From Mycobacterium sp. shizuoka-1 (GTDB lineage Bacteria > Actinomycetota > Actinomycetes > Mycobacteriales > Mycobacteriaceae): a stretch of DNA of 64,000 nucleotides. The stretch lies in the NCBI RefSeq assembly GCF_002723835.1, contig NZ_BEWG01000081.1:25781-89780 (forward strand), read 5' to 3'. Position 1 is the stretch's first letter. Every line of letters starts with the position of its first letter. The position numbers and the translations under genes were made by a program. The notes below the pieces were generated by a model that made no database searches, was not told the origin of the DNA, and saw only the letters and a program-made list of their open reading frames with translations. Shown one piece after another: positions 7,936 through 17,038 of the stretch.

Positions 7936-9081
7936 CTACGGAGCGAACTCTCGCCCCAGTAGATGGCGGGCAACAACCAGCTTGGCAACCTGCGCCGTTC
8001 CATCGGCGATCTCGAACGCCAACACGTCGCGCAGCCGCTGTCCCTGCAGACTGTCGGTTCCCCATCCAGCGTGGCCGAAGGTCAGCAGCGCCTGGTGCAC
8101 GACCTCACCCGCGGTCTTGGGCGCGAACCACTTCGCCATGTTCGCGGCCACCGTGTGATCCAAGCCCTGGTCCTTTCGCCACAGCGCCTCGTAGCAGATG
8201 TGACGCGCCCCGGCCAGCCTGGTGGCGTGCTCGACCAGCGGGAACGCCACGCCCTGGTTGCGACCGATCGGACCACCGAAAGCCTGCCGCGTTCGCGCAT
8301 ACTCCAGTGCGTCGTCGAGCGCCGCCTGGGCGATGCCGACGCACATCAGGCCGATCACCGCCCGCGAGTAGTCGAAGCCTCGCATCACCGAGACGAATCC
8401 AGCGCCCTGTTGTCCGATCAGCTCGTCGCAACCCACTGGCACCCCATCGAAATGCAGCGACGCTCGCCCTATGGCTCGGCCGCCGTGGTCATCGAGCGCG
8501 GTTCGCGCGATCCGCTCGTCGTTCAGGTCGACGTAGAACGCGCTGACTCCACGGGCCCCGGGCCCTCCCGTGCGCGCGAACACCACACCGGTGTCGGCCA
8601 ACATCCCCAGTGAGATCGAAGTCTTCTCTCCCAGCAGCCGCCACCCTGCCCCGTCGCGCTGCGCACGCAGCGACAGGTTGGCCGCGTCGGACCCGTGCTC
8701 CGGCTCGGTGAGCACCAGCGCCGACAGGGTGGAGCCATCTGCGATCGGAGGTAGCCACCGCGCCAGCTGCTCCTCGTCGGCGTTGCCGACCAAGATGTCG
8801 GCGTTGAGACCGGCGATCAGCAGGATGTAACAGGCGTTGATGTCGGCCCGCGAGATCTCCTCGGCTGCTATGCCGGTCGTGACGGCGTCGGCCCCCTGGC
8901 CGCCGAAACGCCCCGGAATGCGCAGGCCGGTCAGGCCCATCGCCGCCATCTGGCGAGGTAACTCCGGGCGCATCCGCGCGGCCCGGTCATCGGCCTGATA
9001 GTGCGGAGCGAGCACCCGCTCAGCGAAAGTGGCGAGTTCACGCCGGAAGGCCTCCTGGTCTTCGTCGAAAGCGTAGTGCAC
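7936..9081 (-). CDS. acyl-CoA dehydrogenase with Asp at the catalytic position
   Basis: A 381-residue acyl-CoA dehydrogenase. Signatures: LVLTEPEHGSDAANLSLRAQ (FAD), ARTRQAFGGPIGRNQGVAFP (helical domain), and EIADGTAQVAKLVVARHLLG at the C-terminus. The last motif aligns with the medium-chain YEGTAQIQR motif, and the catalytic Glu is replaced by Asp. An Asp at this place is described for alicyclic enzymes such as cyclohexanecarboxyl-CoA dehydrogenase, so the substrate may be a cyclic or branched acyl-CoA (inference). Downstream of the CoA-transferase/ligase operon on the same strand, separated by 375 bp that includes duplicate copy B. Confidence 0.9.
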   Translation of the reverse strand: MHYAFDEDQEAFRRELATFAERVLAPHYQADDRAARMRPELPRQMAAMGLTGLRIPGRFGGQGADAVTTGIAAEEISRADINACYILLIAGLNADILVGNADEEQLARWLPPIADGSTLSALVLTEPEHGSDAANLSLRAQRDGAGWRLLGEKTSISLGMLADTGVVFARTGGPGARGVSAFYVDLNDERIARTALDDHGGRAIGRASLHFDGVPVGCDELIGQQGAGFVSVMRGFDYSRAVIGLMCVGIAQAALDDALEYARTRQAFGGPIGRNQGVAFPLVEHATRLAGARHICYEALWRKDQGLDHTVAANMAKWFAPKTAGEVVHQALLTFGHAGWGTDSLQGQRLRDVLAFEIADGTAQVAKLVVARHLLGREFAP

Positions 9082-9312
9082 GTGCGGCTCCCCGATAGGT
9101 TGCTCGGGCGACGGAAGTAGTGTCCGTCACGCCAATTGCGCTGACATTGTCCCTTGTAGTTGGATCCTGGTGAACCCCGGTTCGCCCGGCGTCGCGGCGC
9201 TTCGCCTGACCGTGGCCACCGTCAGTCTGCCAGCGGCGAACAGGCGCGGCCTCGACCGGTACTTCCCGAAACCGCTGCCAGGTAGCTGAGGCCGAGACGC
9301 CGAACAGTCCCG

Positions 9313-9753
9313 CACTGATCAAGCGTGGATGGCCGCCACGATCCCTCCCTTCCGGGCTAAAGCCGGGCGGGCAGGGGAACCGACCCTGGGTACGCTTGCC
9401 ACGAGCCCAAGAGTGCCGTTTGGATAGTAATCATTGAGATCTAACCCGTCGATCGATCACCCGGCACCTGCGACCGCAGCCCTCAGCCGATATCGATGAT
9501 CCGGGTGAGCCAGCTCGCATATCGCCGCGGTGCGTGCGACCGTGTCGAGTCCCCGCAGGTCGGCGGCACCGTACTCGGTCACCACCCAATGCACATCCGC
9601 GCGCCCGGTGGTGACTGGACCGTCCACGCGGTCCACAATGCGGGAGACCGATCCGCGGTTGGCGGTCGACGGCAGCGCCACCACGCCTACCCCTCCCGCA
9701 GACATCGCCGCGGCGCGTAGGAAATCGACCTGACCGCCGATCGCGCCGCGCCG
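9313..9753. repeat. segmental duplication, intact copy (copy B of 6229-6660)
   Basis: Homologous to 6229-6660. It contains the last ~300 bp of the CoA-transferase gene and the non-coding DNA in front of the dehydrogenase gene at 7936-9081. The rest of the 9082-9456 gap (9082-9312) shows no gene. Confidence 0.75.
9422..9442. promoter_or_regulatory. decayed copy of the 6337-6357 palindrome
   Basis: Shares GTAATCATT and the right arm end GATCT with the site at 6337-6357 (17 of 21 identical), but the left arm reads GGATA, so the symmetry is weaker. It lies upstream of the dehydrogenase gene on the - strand, just past the CoA-transferase stop. Confidence 0.35.
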
Positions 9754-10719
9754 TCGGCCGCCGATCACCTCCGCGTTGACCTGGCCGGAAAGGTCGACTT
9801 GCAGGGCCGAGTTGACGGCGACGAAGCGAGCGATCCCGCCCGCGACCGCCGGGTCGTGCACGCGCTCGACCGGCCGCACCTCGACGGCCGGGTTGTCACG
9901 CAGAAACTCATACAGCCGGTCGGTGCCCACGGCGGTGCCGGTAACCACGGCTGGCCCGCCCGGCTCCCAAGCGAGCGCACCCGACTCGGCGAGACCCACG
10001 ACCCAGTCCCCGACCAGGCCACTGTGCACGCGCAGGTTCCGGTGCCCACGCAGGGCGGTCGCGACCGCCGAGGCCAGGCCGCCGATCCCCAGTTGTACGG
10101 TGGCGCTGTCGGGCACCAATTCGGCGACCTGCGCGCCGATTTGCGCGGTCACCGGATCGGGCTCCGGGTCTGGAATCTGGATCAGACAATGGTCTGCGGT
10201 CACGGTGGCGGCCAGACGCGAGTGCGGGACCGGCGGCGAGCCGCGCGTGCGGGGTACGGCCGGGTTGACCTCGCCCAGCACGACGCGGGCGACATCAAGC
10301 GCACAGGCGAGGTAGTCGACCGTGACGCCCAGGCTGTGGTTGCCGTCAGCATCCGCCGGGGACAGCTGACACAGCACGACGTCGGCACGCAGACGGCCCG
10401 ACCGGAGCAACTTGGGCAGCGCAGACATATGACAAGTGATCACCTCGAGCGGCATGTCGGCCGCAGCGCCGAGCGCGCCATAGGAGCGCAATCGAAGCCC
10501 CGGGGCCGCCAGACGCGGGTTGTAGGTCAGGCCTACGAATCCGACGACCCCACCCAGCCGCTCGGCCTGCTCGGCCAGCGCCGCCGTGAGCGTCAGCGGC
10601 TCTCCGGCACCCTGGCCCCACAGAATCGTGTCGCCCGGCCGCACGAAGCGGCTCAGGTCGATGTCGGCCGCGGGCACCGTTGGAACCGGCCAGTGGACGC
10701 GCTTACCCTGATCGCCCAC
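9457..10719 (-). CDS. acetyl-CoA hydrolase/transferase family CoA-transferase
   Basis: A 420-residue CoA-transferase of the acetyl-CoA hydrolase / 4-hydroxybutyrate CoA-transferase type. Visible: GDTILWGQGAGEPLTLTAAL near the N-terminus, NPAVPRTRGSPPVPHSRL, VQLGIGGLASAVATALRG, then GGQVDFLRAAAMSAGG, RIVDRVDGPVTTGR and VTEYGAADLRGL, the standard C-terminal domain motifs. It moves CoA between an acyl-CoA and a free acid, or hydrolyses it. It lies 6 bp downstream of the acyl-CoA ligase gene, so the two are probably co-transcribed. A broken copy of its 3' end lies at 6373-6660. Confidence 0.9.
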   Translation of the reverse strand: MGDQGKRVHWPVPTVPAADIDLSRFVRPGDTILWGQGAGEPLTLTAALAEQAERLGGVVGFVGLTYNPRLAAPGLRLRSYGALGAAADMPLEVITCHMSALPKLLRSGRLRADVVLCQLSPADADGNHSLGVTVDYLACALDVARVVLGEVNPAVPRTRGSPPVPHSRLAATVTADHCLIQIPDPEPDPVTAQIGAQVAELVPDSATVQLGIGGLASAVATALRGHRNLRVHSGLVGDWVVGLAESGALAWEPGGPAVVTGTAVGTDRLYEFLRDNPAVEVRPVERVHDPAVAGGIARFVAVNSALQVDLSGQVNAEVIGGRRRGAIGGQVDFLRAAAMSAGGVGVVALPSTANRGSVSRIVDRVDGPVTTGRADVHWVVTEYGAADLRGLDTVARTAAICELAHPDHRYRLRAAVAGAG

Positions 10720-10725
10720 GCGGGT

Positions 10726-12540
10726 TCAGCGCTGCGGCCTTAGTTGCTCGGCCCGCGATCGCAGCGCGTAGCGCATGAACTTCCCCGTGCTGGTCAGCGG
10801 GAACGACTCGACCATCTCGACCGCCTCCGGCCACTTCGTCCGGCTAACCCCCTTCTTCTCCAGGAACGCGGTAAGTTCGGCGAGGTCGAGGTGGTCGCCC
10901 GGTGAGCTCGGGACGATAAACGCCGCGGGCCGCTGACCGAGCCGTGCATCGGGCATGGCCACCACCGCCGCCTGACTCACCCCCGGGTGCTCGTAAAGCA
11001 CCTCCTCGACCTCCCGTGGATCGATCTTGTACCCACCCCGGTTGATGAGGTCGTCGCGGCGTGACACGAAATATCCGTAGCCGTCGGCGTCGAAGCGGGC
11101 CACATCGGCCGACCGGAACCAGCCGTCGACGGTGAACATCTTGGCCGTCGTCTCCGGCTGGCCGTAGTAGCCGACGATGAAGCTGGGCCCACGCGCCCAC
11201 AGCTCACCCTCTCCCGGCAACGGCACCTCGCGCTCGGCCTCGCCCGCCTCCACCAGCTCCATCAGCCGCTGCTCCACGCCGCGGATGGCCTTGCCGAAAC
11301 TTCGGCTGGTGATCGAGATCGGGTCGCCGGGCCGCGTCATGTGGGTCACGCCCGCCTCGGTGTAGCCGTAGAACGCATTTACATCGGCGCCGAGGTCGGC
11401 GTTGAGCCGGTTGAGGATGTCGGCCGGGCACGGGGCGCCGGCATAGCAGATCCCGCGCACCGAGCGCACATCACGCTCGCGCAGCTGCGGAAACCGGGCG
11501 AGGTCGATCAGCATCGGGGGGGCCCCGAGCAGGTAGCTGGGGCGGTCCCGTTCGAGCAGTTCAACACAGCGGCCCGCGTCCCACGCCGCCAGCAGGGTGA
11601 ACGCCGCCCCCCGGTGCAGCGCCGAGAGCACACCGATTCCCAGGCCCGTCAGATGGGCGATCGGGGTGACGATGATCCACCGCGCGTCGGCGGGAAACCG
11701 CTGTTCGGCCTCGAAGTTCTGGATCCAGAAGAGGTTGTTGGCGTGCGTGTGCAGCTCGGCCTTGGGCCGTCCGGTGGTGCCGGAGGTGAACATGACGAAA
11801 AACGGGTCGGCCCCCGTCGGGCGCAGTGCTGCAAGGTCATGTTCGGGGCCTTCGGCGCTGACGAGGTCCTCGAAGCGGATCGTCCCGGCCGCGCTGGCAC
11901 CGCCGACGGCGATCACGTGCTCCAGTGTGTCGATCCGCTCGCGCATCGCCAGAGCCAGTGGGACGTACTCGCGGCTTCTGAGGCGCTCCGGCACGACAAG
12001 CGCCCGCGCCCCCGTGAGACCGAGCACATAGTCGAGCTCATGCTCGTCGTAAGCCATGTGGCAGAACACGGCCAGGAGTCCGGCGCGCGCGCAGGCCAAC
12101 AACGTCAGGCAAAACTCGCTGGTGTTGGGCAGCTGCATGGCCACCCGGTCGCCCGGGCGCAGACCCAACTCCAGCAGCGACCGCGCCAGCCGACACGTGC
12201 GTTGCTCATACTCACCGTAGGTGGTCCGACGCCCGTCCTCGTCGACGATGGCCAGCGCTTCTGGGCGCTCGGCGGCATGCCGCTCGAGGTCGTGCACAAA
12301 ACTCTGCTCGGTCCAGGCTTCCTCGTCGACATAGCGTTGCAGATCCTCGCGTGTGACCCAGGTGTCCTCGCGCGCGGCGAGCGCATCTAGCCGCGCATTC
12401 AGTCGATCGCCCACGTTCTCACTCCTGTGTCTCGTGCTGCTCCGCACGGTGCGGCGCATGTCCTGCGCGGCGGGGGCACCGAAGGCATTGCGAACTTGCT
12501 CTTCGGTCGAGAAGACCCGTTCCCGGCGCTGTAGCGTCAC
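10726..12540 (-). CDS. AMP-dependent acyl-CoA synthetase/ligase (FadD-like)
   Basis: A ligase of up to 604 residues that activates a carboxylic acid to its CoA thioester through an acyl-AMP. Motifs in order: MFTSGTTGRPKA (P-loop, A3), FYGYTEAGVTHMT (A5), GWFRSADVARFDADGYGYF (A7), SRRDDLINRGGYKI (A8) and STGKFMRYALR with the A10 Lys. The first 45 residues are not typical, and the start at GTG 12540 is uncertain; a start nearer residue 43 would match other ligases better. First gene of a two-gene unit with the CoA-transferase. Together with the LLM gene at 12652, transcribed in the other direction, it shares an AT-rich spacer (12541-12651). Confidence 0.9.
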   Translation of the reverse strand: MTLQRRERVFSTEEQVRNAFGAPAAQDMRRTVRSSTRHRSENVGDRLNARLDALAAREDTWVTREDLQRYVDEEAWTEQSFVHDLERHAAERPEALAIVDEDGRRTTYGEYEQRTCRLARSLLELGLRPGDRVAMQLPNTSEFCLTLLACARAGLLAVFCHMAYDEHELDYVLGLTGARALVVPERLRSREYVPLALAMRERIDTLEHVIAVGGASAAGTIRFEDLVSAEGPEHDLAALRPTGADPFFVMFTSGTTGRPKAELHTHANNLFWIQNFEAEQRFPADARWIIVTPIAHLTGLGIGVLSALHRGAAFTLLAAWDAGRCVELLERDRPSYLLGAPPMLIDLARFPQLRERDVRSVRGICYAGAPCPADILNRLNADLGADVNAFYGYTEAGVTHMTRPGDPISITSRSFGKAIRGVEQRLMELVEAGEAEREVPLPGEGELWARGPSFIVGYYGQPETTAKMFTVDGWFRSADVARFDADGYGYFVSRRDDLINRGGYKIDPREVEEVLYEHPGVSQAAVVAMPDARLGQRPAAFIVPSSPGDHLDLAELTAFLEKKGVSRTKWPEAVEMVESFPLTSTGKFMRYALRSRAEQLRPQR

Positions 12541-12651
12541 CGCATACCACCGGCCGATTTGTTATAAGCATACGGAGGTATAGTACAGGCTTTGTGATCC
12601 CTGTCACCTCACCCTGCGGGCGTGCATATCAGACGATTGGCGGGTGCGTGC

Positions 12652-13707
12652 ATGACGGTATCGACGGCTGACGAAGGCGGGGCGATGGGTTCTTCAGACT
12701 CTGCTTCCAGCACGGGCAGGCCTTCCCTTGTTTGTTTCGGCGCCGACATCGATCAGTTGCGCGACGCGGCCGTCGCAGCGGAAAAGGCCGGCTTCGAATC
12801 GGTGTGGGCCGCGGAGTTCTACGATCGATCCGCCACGATCGCCCTGGCCGCGATGGCCACCGCGACATCGACGATCGAACTCGGCAGCGGCATCGCCTAC
12901 GGGTTCGGGCGAACGCCGTTGGTGCTCGCCGCTGAGGCGCGCGATCTCGACGCGCTCTCCCGCGGTCGGCTGCTGCTGGGCCTGGGCACCGGCACCACGC
13001 GCATGCAGCAGGACTGGCACGGACTTGATGGCCTGCACCCGGCAGCGCGCATCGAGGAACTTGTCGGCCTGTTGCGCAACCTGTGGCGGCTGCACGAGGG
13101 CCCGATCGCCCACGACGGGCGCTTCTACCGCCTGCATGTCCAGCCGACCGCCGCGGTGTCGGCGCCGCTGCGCACTGACATCCCGATCTATCTCGCAGGC
13201 GTGAACCGGCGCATGGTGCAGGCCGCGGGCGCGGTGGCCGACGGTCTGGTCGGCCACCCCTTGTACACCCGTGATTACGTCGAGCAGGTGGTTCGGCCGA
13301 TGCTGGCCGAAGGTGCCGCGCGCACCGGCCGGCGGCCGGATGTGCCCATCGCGGGATACCTCATTTGCTCGGTGGACCTCGACGAAGAGCGCGCCCGCGC
13401 CCGCGCCGCGGCGCAGATCGCGTTCTACTCGACCGTCAAGACCTACAACCCGATCCTCGAACTCGGCGGGTTCATGCGCGAAGCGGAGGCGATCCGAGCC
13501 GCGTGGAAAGAGGGATCGAAGGACGCCATGCTGGCCGCGGTCAGCGACCCGATGATCGACGCGATGGCCGTCGCCGGTACACCCGAACAGGTGCGCCGGC
13601 AGGTCGAGCAACGCTGGGCGGGGGTGTACGACCGAACCCTGCTCTACCCGCCGACCTTTGGCGGTGAGCCCGACCTTCGCTTGTTGATCGACAGCTTTGC
13701 CCAGTGA
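12652..13707 (+). CDS. LLM class flavin/F420-dependent oxidoreductase
   Basis: A luciferase-fold protein of 351 residues from the ATG at 12652. The fold is shown by SLVCFGADIDQLRDAA, AEKAGFESVWAAEFYDRS, STIELGSGIAYGFGRTPLVL and LSRGRLLLGLGTGTTRMQQD. The frame is open from 12622, and an ATG at 12685 is also possible; 12652 follows GGCGGGTGCG, none has a strong ribosome-binding site. It diverges from the acyl-CoA ligase and could share its regulation. The substrate is unknown; it differs clearly from the LLM protein at 6960. Confidence 0.85.
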   Translation: MTVSTADEGGAMGSSDSASSTGRPSLVCFGADIDQLRDAAVAAEKAGFESVWAAEFYDRSATIALAAMATATSTIELGSGIAYGFGRTPLVLAAEARDLDALSRGRLLLGLGTGTTRMQQDWHGLDGLHPAARIEELVGLLRNLWRLHEGPIAHDGRFYRLHVQPTAAVSAPLRTDIPIYLAGVNRRMVQAAGAVADGLVGHPLYTRDYVEQVVRPMLAEGAARTGRRPDVPIAGYLICSVDLDEERARARAAAQIAFYSTVKTYNPILELGGFMREAEAIRAAWKEGSKDAMLAAVSDPMIDAMAVAGTPEQVRRQVEQRWAGVYDRTLLYPPTFGGEPDLRLLIDSFAQ

Positions 13708-13775
13708 GCAGCCGCTGCACGCCTGACTCACAGCAGCGCCCGGCCTGCGCGGGCTGGCACAGGGTGAGGTAGCCG

Positions 13776-14987
13776 TCAGTTGACCCGCTCGAAGACCGCG
13801 GCCAGGCCTTGGCCACCCCCGATGCACATCGTTTCGAGGCCGTAGCGTGCCTGCCGGCGGTGCAGTTCACGCGAGAGCGTGGCGAGCATCCTGACGCCGG
13901 TGGCGCCGACCGGGTGGCCGAGCGAGATGCCGGAACCATGCACGTTGGTGCGGGTGAGATCCTCCTCGGTGAACTTCCACTCACGCATCACGGCGAGCGC
14001 CTGGGCGGCGAACGCCTCGTTGAGTTCGATCACTTCCATGTCCGCGAGCGTCAGTCCGGCGCGGGCGAGAGCCGCCTCGGTGGCCGGCACCGGGCCGATG
14101 CCCATGATCTTGGGGGGAACCCCGGCGACCGCCCAGCTGACCATCCGGACGAGTGGACGAAGGCCGAGTTCGTCGGCCAGCTCGGCGGTGGTTACGAGGC
14201 ACATCGCAGCGGCGTCGTTCTGGCCGCTTGAGTTGCCCGCGGTCACGGTGGCCTCGGGGTCCGAGGAGACCAGGATCGGCCGGAGTTTCGCCAGTGTTTC
14301 GAGCGTGGCGCCCGGGCGCGGATGCTCGTCGGTGTCGATGACGGTGTCACCTTTGCGGCCGGACACTGTGACCGCGACAATCTCTTCGGCGAGGACGCCG
14401 GCCTGCTGGGCCGCGACTGCGCGCTGATGGGAGCTGACCGCGAGCCGGTCTTGCTCCTCGCGTGGGATGCGGTATTCGCGTCGGAGGTTCTCGGCGGTCT
14501 CCAGCATTCCGCCGGGCACCGGGTGGAACCGGCCGCCGGCTGTGGACCGCGCTCTGACCAACCCGTCGTGCATCCGAACACCGGTGCGCGCGCCGCCCCA
14601 TCGGATGTCGGTGGAGTAGAACGCCGCGTTGCTCATACTCTCCGTGCCGCCGGCGACGACCAGGTTCTGGGCGCCGGTCAGCACCTGCATCACCGCGTTG
14701 ATCACGGCCTGCAGGCCCGACCCGCACCGCCGGTCCAGGTGCTGTCCCGGGACGGTGACCGGCAGCCCGGCGTCAAGGGCGATCACCCGGCCTATCGCCG
14801 GTGCTTCGCTGTTGGCGTTGCAGTGCCCGAGGATCACGTCGCCGATCCGGTCCGGGTCGATGCCGGTGCGGTCCAGCAGGCCGCGCAGGGCGGTGACTCC
14901 CAGGTCGACGGCGGTGAGGTCCTTGAACATGCCGCCGTAGCGGCCGATGGGGGTGCGAACGGGCTCGCAGATGACGACGTCACGCAT
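13776..14987 (-). CDS. acetyl-CoA acetyltransferase (thiolase)
   Basis: A 403-residue thiolase. It starts MRDVVICEPVRTPIGRYGG; the nucleophile is Cys in HLDRRCGSGLQAV, the His in ISLGHPVGATG, and the second Cys in ETMCIGGGQGL, so all catalytic residues are present. The frame runs upstream to 15062, but 14987 is preceded by GAAAGG and gives the standard thiolase N-terminus. It is the third gene on this strand after the CoA-transferase subunits, with a 71 bp gap. IpdAB-like transferases and a thiolase together suggest ring or side-chain cleavage to acetyl-CoA or another small CoA ester. Confidence 0.92.
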   Translation of the reverse strand: MRDVVICEPVRTPIGRYGGMFKDLTAVDLGVTALRGLLDRTGIDPDRIGDVILGHCNANSEAPAIGRVIALDAGLPVTVPGQHLDRRCGSGLQAVINAVMQVLTGAQNLVVAGGTESMSNAAFYSTDIRWGGARTGVRMHDGLVRARSTAGGRFHPVPGGMLETAENLRREYRIPREEQDRLAVSSHQRAVAAQQAGVLAEEIVAVTVSGRKGDTVIDTDEHPRPGATLETLAKLRPILVSSDPEATVTAGNSSGQNDAAAMCLVTTAELADELGLRPLVRMVSWAVAGVPPKIMGIGPVPATEAALARAGLTLADMEVIELNEAFAAQALAVMREWKFTEEDLTRTNVHGSGISLGHPVGATGVRMLATLSRELHRRQARYGLETMCIGGGQGLAAVFERVN

Positions 14988-15058
14988 CGCTCGCGCCTTT
15001 CGGGGTGTCGGTTGCCTCGCGGTCACATGAACCTCGGTGCGAGCGCGTTCAGGAGAGG

Positions 15059-15847
15059 TCATCGCAGGTACAGCCGCACTGTGTCGATCTCCTCGCGTAG
15101 CAGGCGGACATCCTCCTGGGTGGGGCGGGCCGTCTCACAGACGTCGGGTGCGACACGGATGTCCCAGCCGGTTGCGGCCTTGACTTCCTGGACCGTGAGC
15201 CCCGGATGTACCTCGCTGATGAGCAACTCGCCGAACTTCTCTGGCCGGCGAAGGACCGCCATAGGAGTGATGACGGTCGACACTCCATGACCAGGGGGCA
15301 CCATCCGCACATCCTCGTCGCGCACGCGCACCGGGCTGGGCGAGGTGCAGAAGTCCAGCCGTTGCGGAAGTGCACCGGGGTCGTGTCGGCGCAGCACGAC
15401 GATGCACTCTCCGGCGTTGGGCATGATCTCGGTGGCGCCACCGGCTCCGGGCAGCCGCACGCTCGGCTTGTCCCAGTCGCCGATGATGCTGGTGTTGAGG
15501 CTGCCCCAGCGGTCTACCTGCGCGGCGCCGAGGAAGCCCACGTCGATGTGGCCGCCCTGCAGCACGTAGCCGAAGAGCGCGTGCATGCTGATCACCGCCT
15601 CGGCGCCCGACACCAGAACGGAGTCTGCGATGCCCTCGGCCAGTGCCTCGGGGTGGGCGCCGCAGACGCCGGACTCGTACACGAGCTCGAGGCCGGGGTT
15701 GATCGTGCGCCGCGCCAGGTCGACGGCGAGGGTCGGCAGCCCTACACCGGCGAAGACCCGGGTTTTCCCGGCCAATTGGCGGGCAGCGACGGCGGCGAGG
15801 AACTCGGTGCTCGACGGGGCAACGGCGGAGGGCGGCGGAGTCGTCAT
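15059..15847 (-). CDS. CoA-transferase beta subunit (IpdB/glutaconate CoA-transferase type)
   Basis: A 262-residue family I CoA-transferase beta subunit. Motifs: GKTRVFAGVGLPTLAVDLA, LVYESGVCGAHPEALAEGIA (the Glu of the SENG-like motif is present), FGYVLQGGHIDVGFLGAAQVD and GAGGATEIMPNAGECIVVL. The start at 15847 overlaps the alpha gene stop (ATGA, 15844-15847). In mycobacteria the closest known role is IpdAB, which opens the last ring of steroid degradation, but related pairs act on other CoA esters. With no other steroid genes in view, the substrate is left open. Confidence 0.88.
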   Translation of the reverse strand: MTTPPPSAVAPSSTEFLAAVAARQLAGKTRVFAGVGLPTLAVDLARRTINPGLELVYESGVCGAHPEALAEGIADSVLVSGAEAVISMHALFGYVLQGGHIDVGFLGAAQVDRWGSLNTSIIGDWDKPSVRLPGAGGATEIMPNAGECIVVLRRHDPGALPQRLDFCTSPSPVRVRDEDVRMVPPGHGVSTVITPMAVLRRPEKFGELLISEVHPGLTVQEVKAATGWDIRVAPDVCETARPTQEDVRLLREEIDTVRLYLR

Positions 15848-16788
15848 GAGTGCTCCAAGACTGGGCTGGCCCGACCACCGTAGTTGACAGGCTGTGATGG
15901 CCGGTCGGCGACGCGGAGGCCCGTCCAGCGTTCCTCTCCGAGCCGCTCGAGGTATGCCTCCCGGTCGGGCACTTCGTAGACCCACTGGGAGAGCCACGCG
16001 AGGACTGCCGCGCGGTCACGGCTGATCGGCGTCCACTCGCGGTAGAAGGCGTTGTCGCGGTCGTAGTAGCCCTGGCTATACGACGGGTGCGCGCCACCCG
16101 GGCAGTGGGCGACCGCGGTGACGGCGTGCCCGGGGATGACAGTGCGGTTCGGATCCGACCTGATCACCTCGGCGTCGACGATCTCCTCGACGGTGACGAT
16201 GACGGTGCGCGCGGCGTAGGCGGCCTCCTGCTGGGCGCCTAGGATGCCCCACATCTGAACATTGCCGCAGCGGTCGGCACGCTGGGCATGCACGACCGTG
16301 ACATCCGGCCGGAGCGGGGGCACGACGTAGACGTCAGGTCCGCCATAGGGATCGCCGACCTTGCGGATCTGAGCGTTGAGCTTCGGCAGGTCACTGCCGG
16401 CATAGGACCGCAAGGGAAAGAACGGCAGGCGCGCGGCGCCCGCTTGGTAGCGGCAGACCATTCCGTAGTGGCTGTACTCCTCCACCTCAAGGGGTCTCGG
16501 GTCGGCCCGTTCGATGCGCCGGCGCACTTCGTGCAGGGATCCGGCGGAACCGCTTGCGAAAAACGAGGCGACCAGCCGACGCGCGCAGCCGGCCGCGATC
16601 AACTGGTCGGCCAACAGATCGGGCGTCATCCGGCAGAGCGTGAGCTCGCGGCGACCTTGGCGGATGATCTCATGGGCCGCCGCGAATGGAATCAGGTGGC
16701 CGAAGCCCTCCATGGCGATCACCATGCCGTCGGCCACATGCGCCGCGACCGCCGACGCGAGGTCGGTGACCTTGCTGGTTTCGGCCAT
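15844..16788 (-). CDS. CoA-transferase alpha subunit (IpdA type)
   Basis: A 314-residue alpha subunit of a family I CoA-transferase, partner of the beta gene that overlaps it by 4 bp. Motifs: VADGMVIAMEGFGHLIPFAA, ELTLCRMTPDLLADQLIAAG, PPLRPDVTVVHAQRADRCGN and VTVEEIVDAEVI. The start at 16788 (MAETSKVTDLAS) has CAGGGAG nine bases upstream; the frame extends to 16911 but the additional residues look non-coding. It is the first gene of the - strand run alpha, beta, thiolase. About 250 bp separate it from the LysR gene, which shares its strand. No promoter was identified. Confidence 0.88.
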   Translation of the reverse strand: MAETSKVTDLASAVAAHVADGMVIAMEGFGHLIPFAAAHEIIRQGRRELTLCRMTPDLLADQLIAAGCARRLVASFFASGSAGSLHEVRRRIERADPRPLEVEEYSHYGMVCRYQAGAARLPFFPLRSYAGSDLPKLNAQIRKVGDPYGGPDVYVVPPLRPDVTVVHAQRADRCGNVQMWGILGAQQEAAYAARTVIVTVEEIVDAEVIRSDPNRTVIPGHAVTAVAHCPGGAHPSYSQGYYDRDNAFYREWTPISRDRAAVLAWLSQWVYEVPDREAYLERLGEERWTGLRVADRPSQPVNYGGRASPVLEHS

Positions 16789-17038
16789 GCGGGCTCCCTG
16801 AAGAACTCTGGTGGAGGCGAAGCGACTTTCAGCGTCCCTGATGGGAAGGTCAAAACTCCAATACTTCTTGGCTGGTCGATTCATGCACTCACTGGTATCA
16901 ATCGTTCGCAACAGATATACCGCCCGACGGCAAAACGCCGCAGAATTCCAGCCTCGACCCTCACGTTCGACGACGTCGGGGTTTCTGGCGACAGCCAGCT
17001 AAGTGGCGCTGGTCAGGGCCGCCGCAGCCGGTAACCAG

